From: Centroberyx gerrardi
Taxonomy: Eukaryota; Chordata; Actinopteri; Beryciformes; Berycidae
DNA length: 64,000 nt
Assembly: GCF_048128805.1 (NCBI RefSeq)
Contig: NC_136019.1
Coordinates: forward strand, 16,756,881 to 16,820,880
Direction: 5' to 3'
This document shows positions 13,135 to 28,100 of the stretch, one piece after another; position 1 is the first letter of the stretch; each line of letters begins with the position of its first letter. The translations under genes were made by a program, and so were the position numbers. A model generated the notes under the pieces. That model did not search any database and had not been told where the DNA came from. It saw only the letters and a program-made list of their open reading frames with translations.

Positions 13135-16100
13135 TCAGTAATCCTCCACCATCTCCATCTCATTCAGGCTCAGACAGTCGCCCGTGTTGTGGAATGAGTA
13201 CCCTGCAGGGGGGGGAGGGGAGGAGCAAGAGGGAAGGGAGGAGGGGGGAGAGAGAACGGAAGACAGTGGGGGCAGAAGCGCCAGCTTAGACAGTGTAGGG
13301 TGTGGAGTAAAGATGCAATCCAGTAATTATTTGACCACATAAATTTGGATACAGTCGTCGTGTTCTTGAAGTGTTTACATTTGTTTACATCAACAAATAG
13401 AAACTGAACGTTTACAGACTTGGTATGTCAAATTTATGTCTAACTTCCCCTACTTGTCAGTCCTGTTTGAATATAAAAGGTTTTCAATACAACAAATCAT
13501 GCACTGCAAATACAACCTGGTCCTTTACACAAAGGAAGCAAATTTGACTTAACTAAGCCAGATGTATTTTGAGATCTGCTGAGGTAAATCACAAATCATT
13601 TGTAATATACCTGGATATTGTTTATGATCAATATTTAGCTACTACTTAGTTTAAGATACTATGCATAAATCAATAGAACAATCTGTGGTAATGTAGCACA
13701 GTGTCCCTAAGAAATCGTACTATACCAACTTAATACGTTTTTCCATAGCTGTTTATTTTGTACCACACTTTTATTTACGTTATATTCGCTATTGTCATCC
13801 AGCATAAAATTCACTCTCACAAATGTAAATCCTTGTAAAAATTGTAACATTTACACACAGATTAAGCTTTATACTATACTTTAAGCTTTTTACTTTATTT
13901 TATGCTATGATACAAATAACTTTATTTTTGTGCTCTGCTGTTAAGTCCAGCATGCAAGAGCAGGGAAGTTGAGCCAGTTTCCGCTATGGGGAAACGTACT
14001 TTCAGTTCCCCCTCTTCAAAAGTACTAGCCATGTCTTTCTGAGGAACCTACTGTCACAACTATTGTTATTTCATGTATTTTAGGTCATTGTTTTAGTTTT
14101 AGTAGATTTTTTTGTGGTTGTGGTATCATCTTAGAACCAAAACCATGATATTTGGTCTCGCATTGGCACCCAAATAAAAACTGTTGTATAGTGACGATGC
14201 TAAATCTTAAGATGCAATTTATTGTAATTCAAAATCCCTGGGCAACTTCACTAGGACTCCACCCAAAGGAGAGCATGGTGCACTCGGATTAACTTCAGAT
14301 GCCTTATTAAAGGTGCAAGATGTGCAAGATCCTCACCCACTAGCTGCAATTTATTGTGTCTATGAAACCTAACCATCTAAATTCTAGCCATTTACAGATG
14401 AATGAAGCCAATGAATGAAAATCATTCAATCATGTAGTAACTGGTGAGGTCATGTACCTAAGATGCTGGGGTCAGAGTGCAGCATCATGGGCTGTTTCTT
14501 CTTCATCTTTCCTCCCTGGTTGTCATAGAGACCAGCCTTGCCCATGTGGGCGGCCTGGAACATGGACTGCAGGGTGCTGGGGTTCATACTCCGCATCGAG
14601 TCCTGAGAGAGAAAAATGGAAAGGGGAAAACAAAAAAGGGAAGATGAAAAAAAAAACAGTCAGAGAGAGTCAATATGAAGGGATCGACAATCTGAAGAAA
14701 AATCCTCCAAAACATCATTAAATGAGCAGTATTTTCTACCTCCACTCCTCCAAATGCACCATCTATTCTAACCCCATCAGTGTTTAGTTGTACAGTAGAG
14801 CGGCATGTCAGGATTTACCTGCAGTGGGAAGTTCATGTTCAATCCAGCCACTTCCTTTGATAACTAAAGAAGACAAGAAGAGGGATTCAAAATGGTCACA
14901 CTGAAGCGCTGCACTCTCAAAGGTTTCTCTTGTAGCCAATGATGTACAGTCACAGCCCGGGAATTGACACATCAGTGTGTGAAGGGCTGCTCCCTTTTAG
15001 TCAGTTGTCATGGTCTAAACAGTCTTTTTATGACCATTAGTAAGTTTTATTATATTTAAATATAAATTCATATTTTATAGTTAGGGTTATTAAAAGCAAG
15101 TCTCTCACATCGGAAGGCAAGAACTAAATGTCATGATTACATGCATCTATAATAATGACTTGTCAATCAAATGGACTAGGTACAGAACTGTTCAAGTCGT
15201 AGTTCGGTATGTTTTGGAATGTTTTTGGCACAGGTGGTTACTGCCAGTAAAGGAGCTTAATATTACTTCCAATGATTCATACTATGAGCTTTTTTGTGTG
15301 GGGTGCAACTCTTGGAAGCTGTTAATCGCTTTCAACTTCCAAATAGACAGATGTATTAACACACTTCAAATCTTTGGGCAGTGACATCAAAACTGCACCA
15401 CCCAAATAACTTACAAAAAGCCAATTCTGAAGCTGTTAACAGTTGATACCGCTATTGGGTGGCTTCCTGGCTGCATTAATTCCTGAGAAAACCCTCATTG
15501 ATTTTCCCATTGACAAATGCAAACAAATTTGTCATGAATAATTAACTGCATGAACTTTACCACAGCAGCTGTCTTTGACTAAGGCTATAAACTATAATCT
15601 GTTGAAGTTCATTGCAATAAAACCTTGTACAAACTATTTAAATAACTGTCCTTAGAAGCCACACAAGAAATTACAGTGCATAAAAGGAAGACTGTTTTTA
15701 GATTAAATTAAAATCAATGCCATGTTCAACTCAATGTACTTACTTAGTAATTCGAATTACATTTTAATTAAAATTTTCTATGCAGAGGTCACATCTTTTG
15801 TCACTATGCTTTGAATCCAGCCACCAGAGGACACATGATGACCTCCCTTCCATATCCCACCGAGAGAAAACCAAGTCTATGCCAGGATTTCACATAACTT
15901 TCCTGCTCACCTCTAACCCACAGAGAGATGAAGAGTTTTAGCTGTTTGGATGCAAAACACAGGAATGCTCTTCACCCATTGTAAAAAGAATATATCTTTA
16001 GACAGCATTAGCAATTACTTTGAGCGCTTAAATGTATCTATTTACTGAGTTTTATGGAGTTTGAGAAAGCCTTTCTGAATTTGCAAGTTAATGAAGAAGG

Positions 16101-19100
16101 CACTGAAATGTAACACTAACATACTGAAGCAAAGTAGCAGGCCTAACACATAGTTTGCAGAATCATTACTTTTAGTGGTAAGAAAATAAATTGAAACAGC
16201 CAGTGCCTGATTTACATTTCCAGTAAGTGGCTGTTTTCCTGATGTTGTTTGTTCAGTTGTACGTCCTTCATTCTGCATATCGCATCAAACCAGGTCAGCT
16301 TTTTTTTTTTTTATACATACACTGTTCCAGGCATAAAATGGACCACTCGCCCACTAGGCCTACCTGTTGCTGCTGTCTCTGTTGGTTGGCTTTCTGTTTG
16401 GCACGTCGCTCCAGGAACTGTTTGGCGAACTCTTTGGCTTCCACTGTGTCCCCTAGGTAGGACCGGATGAAGTCCAGCACGGCATAGGGAGACTCCACCT
16501 CCTTCAGGTACGCCACAATTGTGGCAACTTCATACAGACACACACACGCAGTTTGAGTCATTAGCAATGGTATGAGTGTAAGGACAAAGAGTCAAATATG
16601 ATTGGTGGAAAAAAAGACAAGTAGGTGGAAAGGTTAAGTGATGACAAAAGTGGCTAATGCAATTCATTACAGAAAATTACAGAAATTAGAGTCGGGGTCA
16701 TTTCACAAAAGAGGTGGCTTTTGTTAAAAACAAAACAAAAAAAAAGCCCTCTGTCATTTAGAAATTATTTGCATTTTCTCTTTACATGCCAAATAGACTG
16801 AGCTGAGGGTGAATTCACCACACCCTTGACACAGCTTAATACATAAAAAGGCTGGGCAGCCTACCATCCAGAGAGGAGGAGGAGTTGTTGGCGGAGGTGT
16901 TGAGGGCGTGCAGCATCTGTTCACACCAGGTGGTGAAGCCGTCCTGAGGCTTCATGCCCTGCAGCAGCTTCAGCAGCTTCTCCTCCTCCTCTGTCCGCTT
17001 GCGACGCATCATGTACTGATCACTGTGGAGGGCAGACGGGGAGACATGCATATTCGTTATGTTCATCGGCTGAGAGAAATATTTGTAAACAAGCGCGTGA
17101 TTCGTGATGAGCGGCGACCAGCTTGGCGCTTTGAGGAGGACATTTGGAGGGGAAATCCAGATCAGGTGGGGGGCAGGGTGCTTATGAAACGAACTCCTAT
17201 TCACTTCTAGCTACCAGGCATACTGCTTCATATTTGCCAGCAGTAGGCTACATAAACACGAGATAGATAGAGAGACAGAGAGAGAGAGAGAGAGACTACT
17301 ACTTGGGTTGGAATGGACGCATGCTAACACTTTAACACACTGTCTGTTTAGCCCACTTATCTCAAGAGCACTAAATACTGAAGGTGAAACTGTTTCCCTT
17401 CAATCTGGCATCCTGTACCTGAGAGAGGGGCTGCTGCGGCTGTTCTTCATGCCCATGTTGTTGTTGCTGTTGCCACGCAGACTGGTCTGGTTCTTCACTG
17501 CCTCGTCCCACATGCCCATGCCGCCTGCAGAGCCTCCGCTGCTAGCCTTACCCTCCATACCTCCAGGCCCTCCCCACATGCCAACACCGTCCACCCACTG
17601 CCCTCCCATGGAGGAGCCCCCCATCGACATGCCAGGGTGCTAGAAACAGACAGAGAGAGATGTCAGGCTGATTACATCACATTCAAAATGACCTGCACTT
17701 TTCTATTTGCATTGCCTGCAATGGTCTCTCTCTATGGACTATTTCTGTAGGAGTCTTCAGTTAGAAGCTATAATTTCCTCTGTGACTCACGCGGTCTCTC
17801 TGCTGCTGGGCTCTCTGTTGCTGCTGCTGCTGCTTCAGGAGCCTCTCTGCTTCCTGCTGCATCTCCAGCAGGGCCAGAGCCGGGGGCTTTCCTGCCTTGG
17901 CGAGCCCGGAGGATGATGCCCCGCTCCAGCCTGAGCCGCCTGCCCCGGGCCCCTGCTGCTGGGGGGTCTGCTGGAGCAACTTCATGATCAGCTCCTGCTG
18001 CTGACGACACTAGAGGGAGGAACACATGATGAGGATTAACACTTTAAACATTAAAATTATAAAATGGACAGCTGCGGTCCTCAGTTCTGATTAGCTGAGT
18101 TGCTTTCAAAGCAATTGCAAAATACCTGATAAACATACACCTGTGAACATATTACAGTTAATTTAAATATTAATAATATATACACACACACCCCTCATAG
18201 TGCATGATAGTTAATGTAAATATTAACAAATTAACTGAATATCATCACTCATACTGGTACTAATGGGTCACTTAAGAACATTAACATTCAGTTTTATAGA
18301 AGAAAATTATGATAAACTCCAATCTCCTTTGTGTAGGTGCCTAGGAATATAGAGAAGGCATCCAAGAATGAAGAAATTCCATCACAGTGCTCTTGCAACG
18401 TACAAATTTCCACACTCTGATGAAGGTCTGTGTGGACCAAAAAGTTAATTAGTAAAAGAACTGTATACACTACAAGAGCAGTGTGTGGCAATTTCTTCAT
18501 TTTTGGTTACCAGAATAAAAAAAAAAGCAATTAACTACAAGAGGCCTTGATTTGCAAGTGATTTTAGAGAAGCTAAGAGGTGTTGCTACATAACAAGAAA
18601 TGGATGAAAGCATGATCAAACAGAAGCAGATTTACACATTAAACAAAAGGACATTTGACATTTAATTTTTCAAAACGTTCAACAGAGTGCAAACCCTGAA
18701 AACCCAGTCCAACTAAGCAAAGCTTGAAAGGTACCTGCCCAAGGCAACAGAAGGGGGAAGAGAGAAAAGGCAGATTCATCCCCTCTTCAACACTTCTTCC
18801 TCTCATCTCACCTGCTTGCGTCTGAAGAGCTCCTCCTCCTCCCTCCTTTTCTGCTCCTCCTGCTGCCTCCTCTTCTCCTCCCTCCGCTTACGCTGCTCCT
18901 CCTCCTCACGCTTCGCCCTGAGTTCAGCGTCTCGCCTCTCCTGCTGGAGCTGGAAGGTGAGAGGTCAGGGGTTGAATGGAGTAAGGCGCACAGATTGAGA
19001 TTAGATCAATATAAAAAAATATTCCTTTAGTCAAATCCTGGCTTTGGCATTTCTCAAAATCATTGCACAGCTAACTGGCTAGCTGTTGGACGTAGTTAAA

Positions 19101-22100
19101 GGCAATCATTTCACACCCATATTCATTAGACTGAAAGGGGGCGGATCCCGAATCCCTTATTTGGGCCGAAAAATTATGTCACGCTTGAGAGGACAATACG
19201 CATCATGTTACAGATATGTGGTCAGCAGCATTATCAAGGAGAGAGCTTCCTGCTACTGAGACTACTCACATTAACAGGAAATGGTACACCAGATGTACCT
19301 TGGGAAACAGAGTGGTAAGTGTATACATTTACCATTTTCCCACATTTACCGTAACATATACACCAGATCACCTTGTATAGTTGACCTAATATTTAGTTGA
19401 GATGTTAAAAAGCACCCAGGTATGTAGCTGGTATTTGTGCACCGAGTTGTGTGGTAAAATGTGTTACTTGCATCCAACCTTGGGCTACACAATTAATTGT
19501 GTATAATCATATATTGCCATTTTAGTTTCCATGTTTTATTTCATTTAAAAAGGTCCCCTGTAGCTTAAAATAGTTTAGAGAAAGACATGATTGTGCAGCC
19601 ATAATCCAACCTGCAGGGGCGACTGAACTCACCTTTTGAAGCTGTTCGAGAGTTGGACCCTGAGTAGAAGAATTCATTGTTAAGTCCCAAAGACTGGCTT
19701 CACCGCCTAAATAGAAACAAAAGAGTTATTTTAGCAACATCAGGTACAACAACAGGTGTCATTTTGAGTGTGTGTCGATGTGTGTGTGCGCTCCCAAACT
19801 GTACCTGATGGCTGTGAAGCTGAGGTATGCATGTCCCACATGGACCCTGTATCTGGCACTGACATCGACCTGTTCATCGAAGGCATCATACCCTGCTCAC
19901 TGCACCTGGAATGCACAAAGCAAGGCCACATCATTTAAAAAAAGTCATACAAAACACTTAGCATGTTATATACAAGTTAAAATCTCCTCCAAACGATATC
20001 CATGAACATAGTATACAAACACTAATGCAGACTGAAGCCACCCACATCCACACACAAACACACACACACCTGTTAATGAGCTGGAATAGCTGCTGCTGCT
20101 GGAGCTGCTGATAGAGAGCTGCTGCTGCCAGCTCCTGTTGCTTCTTCAGGCGCTCCTGGTCCAGGTTTCCCTAGAGGGAGGAAGAGGAGAGAGACCAACA
20201 GTATTAAACATATTTGCCTCTTCAAACAACATATGGAATAAGACCAAGACAGTTGCCCATCTTTTTTTCTCCCATTGCTGTTCTCATTCTATACATCTAC
20301 AAAGGAAAGGTGAAGTCATTTCCCATCATTTTTTGTAACTGCAGGCTATGCTCTACAAATTAGTCTAGTATGTTCTGCACACACACACAGAAACATGTAA
20401 ATTATTAATTAATTATTAATTATGTTTTTCCCTCTAAACAATGGCTCCTTAAATGTAGGTTATAGTTCGTTTTGGACAGAGATTCTTAAACTATGGGGCT
20501 GGATTTAGAGTTACAGCTTCTAATGTCAAAATAAAGTGTAAAAGAGTGACTGAATGCATTTGAGTCCTGGGTGGGCAGGAAAAAACACTTGGTTTAGAGT
20601 GTGGTAAGCTTCTTCTAGTCGCATAGAGATATGAGAAGCACAACACTCGCAAGTAGAGATCTAGTGTTTATTTCTATGCACTGGTATGGAAATTGGCCTG
20701 TTCTGCTCCATTTATTTGAAGCTTACATGCAACCTGTGACCCTCACTGGAGGGCACTGCATAATGTGGGTATATGACTGTGATGTGGTTTGAATGATGAT
20801 AAAATCTTCCCCACTTCCTCTGCACTTAGCACTGTCCGAGGTAATGCCCCATTTATCCACACGGGGGAGCAAAGCCACTAGTCTGGGGCACTGACATATG
20901 AGCAGGGTGTTTAAAAATGGCTACTGCAGAGGAATGTGTACTTTTATACATTATCTATCGCCGCCAAAAGAAAAGGTTGAAGAGAAGATGGTGAGTGCGC
21001 CCCTTTTAATAGATTGAGAATGGTAGATGGGGAATATTATGCCCTTGTTTTGCCCATGCAGGGAAATCTCACACCATGCATTTTCCACTGTATATCTGTC
21101 GGCATGCATTGGTGTTGAGATGTCATAAATATGCCTGTATGCCCGCACCAGTTCAGCCAGTGTCTCTTCTGACTGAGCCACCGCCATTTTCGTGTTTATA
21201 CTGGAAATGACTCTTCTTTTTTTTGTCGTTGTTCATTTGACAGTATTTGCATGTAGTACACACACCGTGAAATTGCAATATGCACTGGTGTTGCATTACA
21301 AACTTGGACTACACATTTTACTATGCAGGAATGCGAGACACACCCCTTGGGTACCTCTTTGAGTTGTTGCCTGAGTTGCTTCCATAGACTTTGTAAAGGG
21401 CCCCAAACACAATGACATAAAGGGTCCAAAATTTACTTTTGGGTCACCAGCCAAGGGGTGGTAAACTAAAAAAATGTACCTGCCAAGAATAATTTCTACC
21501 AGCCACGGCCAAAATAAGTAAAATACATTTTTCAAAGAAATATTACCCTGTCCATTTTCATTGCCATTTCATGTATTGAATCAGGTACTGTGTTAATTTG
21601 CTAAATCAGATACAAAGTTTATAAGATATAAGATAATATAAGACAAATTTTAGCTACATTTGGTACTTGGCAGATGGTAATTTTAGAACCTGGCTATAAA
21701 TATCACTGAATATAAAATTTTGAGGTTCTGTCTCTATGAATCTCCCCAATATACTCCCATATGTTTTCTCTTGACTTACAAATTGAAACAACATTCACCT
21801 TTATGATTTCCAGCATCAATTTCACATCTTCTCTTTCCCTCGTCTTAAGTACTCCCCAAACACAGCTGCCTATTTCCAAGACCTGTCTATCAACCTTCCC
21901 TCTCCTCCATCCCCCCCTCCCCATCCTGTGCATTGACTGAGTTCTGACTCACAGTCCCGGCGGGCCCCCGGGTGGGCTGCGGGCGCTGCGGTGGTGGTGG
22001 CTGTCTCACCAGCAGGGGCGGCGGGGAGGGCCCCGGGGCGAAGGGTACGCGGCCCCACATCTTGATGACGTCCCCCAGGGGCTGGAAGCCCTCATCACAG

Positions 22101-25100
22101 CCCCGCTTCACCAGCAGGGTCATGGTGAAGTAGCCAGCCTGGAACCACTCGCACATCTCCACCGTGGTGAATGGACCTGGTGGACAGGGAGGAAAGAGCT
22201 ATGAGTTTACAATGCAAACCCTGTGTTTGTGTATCTGACCTGGTGTACCTGTGTGGGTTTAATCTAATGCCATCAAGAGTATTTTGAGGGGCTGGAGGCA
22301 GGCTTTTGTTGAGAGAAGTGTAGTAGATCCAAGATATGACCACAGGTCTTCTGAAACTCTCTAGGATCAGATTTTCAGTGAAAATATATTTATTATGTGC
22401 ACAGCAACAAAAATCCTAATAGGATACATGACAACAGCCACAACTGCTGACATGAACCAGGCCTATAACGGTTCCCGCTCAGTTCATGAAGTTTGCATTC
22501 AAGGAGAGGAATCAACATGCCCTGTGAGCTTTTGGGTTGACATGCAATTGAATACAAGTCTAATTTAACTGGCTACTTATGGTAAATGTGTTGTGCACTG
22601 CATCATTTCAGCTCATACCTGTATTAAGTCAACAATGCAGGAAATAAATTCAGGCCTACCCGATTCCAATCAGTCCAGACAAACAAACTGTAGTAATCCA
22701 CAAATGGAATAATTTGAATTCCCATCCCTAGCTGCTGTATGCGTGTACCCATCGATGAATATGTTGTGTGTGAACGTGTGGGTGTAAAAGCCACTGTATA
22801 TGCCACTGTGTGCCAGTACCCTGGATCTCTCCCTGGGGGTCCTTGTAGAACCACTTCATGGCGGCCTCGTGCGACAGCGGCAGGGCGGCTGCTGTATTCC
22901 TGCTCTCCTGCTGCTGTTGCAGGGCCTGGGTGAAACACTCCTCTTCCAGAGAGGTGTCCTGCAGCGATGCCACCATCTTCTCTGCCTCCTACACACACAC
23001 AAACATACGCAGGTTATCACAGTCAACCTGACCAGTCCTGGCAAATCCATTTATATGTTTAGATTGATAATTTTGACATTTAGCCAACACAGTTATCCAA
23101 AGTGAAACAGTAGTAGAAGCTTCAATTCATTGATAACCAAATATTTTGAGTAACCAAAAACCATGAGTGTGAAAGTCATGGTCTTAGTGCCATTATAATA
23201 TTCCTATGACCACAGAGCCATAATGTAAGAGTAAAGTGCGAAGAGATGAAATAAGGTAAGAGTCAAGGAGAGAGAGGAGGTTTGTTTTAATTGGGCTGTT
23301 ATAATTAACTTGACAGATACATTTGTGTAGACATTTTGGGCTTTGGTCAAATAAATGCGTTTAAATTATTCAGTACATTTTGTTACACTGAAATGTTGTT
23401 CTCGATCACAGATTATTCGCATACTCAGTGTAAACTTCAACAGATTATACTAAAACAAAAATAATCGAGAGTTGCAGCCCTCCTCCAAGGTTGCTCAGAC
23501 GAGTGAAATGCACGGATGACCAATATACACTGAAAGAACGCATTTTCAAAATATGAAATGACGTGCAATTACATAGCATATGCTATCCAACATAGAGGTA
23601 CATTTATAGTAACAGAGATACAATTATATGAAACTTCCTCCTGCAACTTACCTTCACATCCCCTGAATTACCTGAACAACATCAGGTAAATCTCAAATCA
23701 ACTTCGCTAAGATTTTTACCACTGCAGTTCCCTTCATCCATTCATACAATATCACAGAGAAAGATGCTTGGAAGGTGCCTCGCGTTGTTCCTACCTGCTG
23801 TAGGTGCTTCATGCCCTCGTCATCCTCGGTGTCTCCTCCAGATGGAGGGAGGAGAGGAGCAGCAGAGGAGGGAGGAGGGGAAGGCAGAGTGGAGGAGGTG
23901 GCGGCGCTGGGGCTCAGCTGAGTCTTGGAGCCCCCTACTGGAGCCACGTCTGACACAAAAACAGCAAAGAAGTGTTTAGTAAAACAATGGGCCCTATTTA
24001 TAGTTTTGCTATTTAGGGAGTGGTGTTGCTGGGTCAGAGTGGTAGAGCCACCTACTGGCTCGGTGTCTGATACAGCAGCAACAACAGGTTCAGTAAACAG
24101 GGTATTAAATGACGTGGGGCTGAACATATTGTATATCAATCAGAGACTAGCCAAAATATCAAAAGGGTGGGAGAATTCCCTCTCTCGCACTCCGCGTTAC
24201 ATGACTGAGAGGGCTTGGCTCAGTGTAGGAGATCACAAGTTTTAAAGTAACACACGCAGGACACAAATATCTTTCCAAGTGCAAAACGCAGAATTTGAGT
24301 CTATCAATTATATGTCTATACACACAGGTTTTTGGATGGAAAATTATCTCCTTGCAACATTCAGACAACACAAATATGGGTCCACCACATTGCTCCACTG
24401 CTTACAAACACAAACTTAAAGCATTTACAGCTTCAGAATATATTTTCAACTCATGTTAAGCGGTGACATACTTTAGATTCTTGCATCAAGAGATAAGTGA
24501 ATCAATCTGACATTTGAATCACAAACACAATGTCTTCAATGAAATAAACCAAAACATAAACAAAGCCTACAGCCAACAGTTGCTCAATAGGTAGTACCAA
24601 ACCATCCACCGTTCAATCTAACAACTAAATTCCCTATGGTTCCAGCAAAACAGTTCAATAATTTGCAAAAAAGTATAAATACATAAATCAAACAGTCAAT
24701 AATTCTCAGAAAAGAAATACTCCAAATCCACCCGACTCACAGCCTCCCTTACCGGAGTGCCTCTTTAATTTGGGTCGGTCAGTCAGTCAATCAGTCAGTG
24801 AGTCAGTTTCCAACACACTGGTTGGCTCTCCTCCAGAGTTTGTCTGAGTCCTATCAAAGGTGTGCTGATCGCCTCCACAACATCCAGATCGCCACGATAA
24901 ATAAGCAATTAACTGAATTTGGTTCTTGAAGAGACTGACCTTTCTAGACCAAAAGACTAGTTTGCAAGACTTGGACAAATCCACAGAGCTGCAAACTTTC
25001 AACACTGTAAAAACACAGAGAAATAGGGAATTCCGGGTGTACCTTCACTTGGCATGTTGCTGGCCTTGACAGAGTGGCTGTTGCTCAGCTGAGGGATGTC

Positions 25101-28100
25101 CACCAATGGGCCAGTGGTGCTGGGCTGGGGCTCCAGGGCTGGAGGGGCAGAGAAGGCCGGAGGAGAGGAGGAGGGCGATGCCGGCTTCACCTCACCGTCA
25201 CCCACAGCAGAGCCGGCTTCTTTACACTCTGTGAGGTGAGGAGTGGAGGAAAGGAAAAGGGTCAAGAAAAAGACAAAGAACAAGGTGCCAAAAATTAAGA
25301 TTGGCAGTTTTTTTCTCTTTAATCATTTTGCAGCAATGTGTTCTTGTTTTGACCCTAGGTTTTCTTGATTCTGGTCGCAGCACTTACACCAATTTGAATA
25401 TTGAATTATGATAACTCTCCCTTCTAAAGCCAAATCTTGTTTGCAGGTTTTTTTGTGGAGGGTATGTTCTAGTTGTGATCGCCTATAACTGCTTAATGTA
25501 TATACACAATGAATATACACCAAGTGTACTAACCCCGAGGAGCACCTGCACATTTCATGGAATATCCCCATATCACCCAGGTGAAATATCGCTTATTGAT
25601 CCCATATTTACTAGTTAAATGCAATTTGATTACAAAAGGCAGGATGTAGATGAAAGGAAGAGAGATTACAGAAGAAATTTTAGGCCTCTAGACAATTGAG
25701 ATATGGATTGTGCATATGGAGGCGCAACTCAACAAGGTGTTGATAATGTTTTATAGATTCACTACAAAAAATACTTGTTTTCACACTACTGCCTACTTTA
25801 CATTCGATGTGGAGAGGCTAGCAGGGAGAAAATGAATCTTACAGTTTTATTGCTGGCATGAAAATAAGGCTAATCCTTGTCTAAAGACATTCAATTAAGA
25901 TATTGGAACAAAGAAACACAAAAAAAGCAGGAAAAAAAAACTCGCCATCAGAAATCAAATATTGAGATCAGATATGTGTGCAAACATCCTGAAAAAAGGG
26001 AGATAAGTCTTTCCTCACCTTTGTCTTTGTCTCCTACAGCATTGTTCCTCTCAATGTCAACAAGGCTCTCCTCCTCTTCCTCCTCCTCTATCCCCTGGAA
26101 GTCCAACTCCTCCTCCAGGATTGTCTCCTTGCCACCCTTCTGATAGAGGGAAGGACAGAGGGGAAGCAGAAGAGATGGAAGAGTGGAGAAAGACAAAAAT
26201 TACAAATGGACATTCATAAAGGCAGACAATAAAGGACTATGTCTTGGTAAATAAGCACTGTGTTGAACTTACCGTGGTGCAATGATGCTTTTGAGATGAG
26301 ACTAAGGTAGCTTGTGCCATCAACTAAGAATTTGCATGCATCATAGCAAACTAAATTAATACTTGACACAGAGCAGCAAATTATACTGTCTTGTTCCTGT
26401 ACTTGTGTTTTCTGCCATATAACAATAAGTTCAACACATGACATATTTGCCAAAAAAGTAGTTGTGTTCCTCCAATTTGTTCAAAGATGACAGATGTTTG
26501 TTAACTCATACAGGTATATGTGGTCATGAAAACACACCTTGATGGGCATGAAGGCTCCAGAAGAGTCAAAGGTGCCCATCTCGCCGTCCTCCTCGTCCGT
26601 ACACCACTCAGGCAGGCCGTCCCTGTCATCCTCCAGTCCCTCGCTGCCTGTGCGCCGGCGACCGCCGCCGTGACCCTCAGAGTCCCGGAAGTCAAAGTCG
26701 AACTTCCTGCGGCGACTCTCGCCTGGACCGCTGTGGTCCCGCCAGCCCGCTGAGCGAGGACCGCCATCTGAGAGAGGAAGAGGAAACAGACTATAATCAG
26801 TTTTGAAGGCATCATGAGAGAAAATCAGAGGAGCAATGACAGTAACATCAATGACTTTACTTGGGCAGCAATTTCCTACAACAAAGTTAATAAAGTTCTT
26901 CAAAATCTAAGGCACAGAATCAAGGTTGCACAAGAAGAAAACAAAGACATAGTCATTAGGGTGGGGGTGAGATACAAACCCTGGTTATGGCCTAAATATA
27001 CTTCCTTCAATCTGCTTCTAATTTGGTTTCAGACGTGTTCTGAAAGCTTGATTGCTTGTTGTTTTGGGGGTCACTACGTCCGACAAAAATTGAAACTTTC
27101 CGAATCCACAATTCCAATCATTCCGCCCACACGCCACCCAAATTTAGCAGCAACTGGCCAGGTTCTTTTAGGTGAGAACATGGGCAGTGTTGTCCAATTT
27201 CTGCTTGCTCACGTCCCTAATGCCAACTTCTGGTGACTTGTTGTGCAGAGCCATGGTGAAAATGAACAACCTTGAAGAGAAGCTGTCTGAGGCTGTGCGT
27301 TTGTACCCACATCTTTATGACTCATCTCAATATGACTATAAAGACACGCAACAAAACAATCGATTCATGGAAAGAGATCGCAGATGCTGTGGGGTGCAGC
27401 CATGAGGAGGCTAAAAATAAACTGAATAAATTACATGACAAATTCACTAAAGCAAAGGCTGTGTCCCTTCGTCAAACACCGGGAAACATGTACCAGTGTG
27501 CTGGACGATGTGGGTAGCCATAGCTTTGCATTTGCCTCCAGTAGTTGGGCCTTGGCCAAGCTGAATGAGTATGTTTTTTTCCCCCCTTTTGTCATTGAGA
27601 CCGTTGTCATATTATGTATACTGTGTTGGTTGGATCAGGAAAACAAGTGCGTTTTTACATTTGACCTATGTGACTACTTCCTGTTTATTATCCCACCCCT
27701 CTCTTTGACGGACAGCTTCTAAAAAGGCATGCCCCGCCTACAAATTTCATAATTTCAGGGGATCACGGTTTCAGAAATGTGGTGAAAAGGCTTTTAGACG
27801 TGTTCTAAGATACTATGCTGCGGCCTGTAGAGTATGGGGCATACCCTACATACCATTAGGCTGTGTTCGCACTATTCTGCTTTTGTGAAACTGCCAGCGC
27901 CTTTTATGAATTAAAGCCAATGGGTAGTGGCCACAAGGCAGTCAGAAATCAGCCACTTTTAGAAAATGCTCAAGTAGCAGTAGAAACGTCGGTAGCAGTT
28001 GTTACTCTGATGATAAAGAGACAGCATGGGAGCACACTGGCTGAGTTGTGGGAGTTTCTGTTCATACAGTACGTTCTGCTGAATGTAGCAGCTACTGCAG

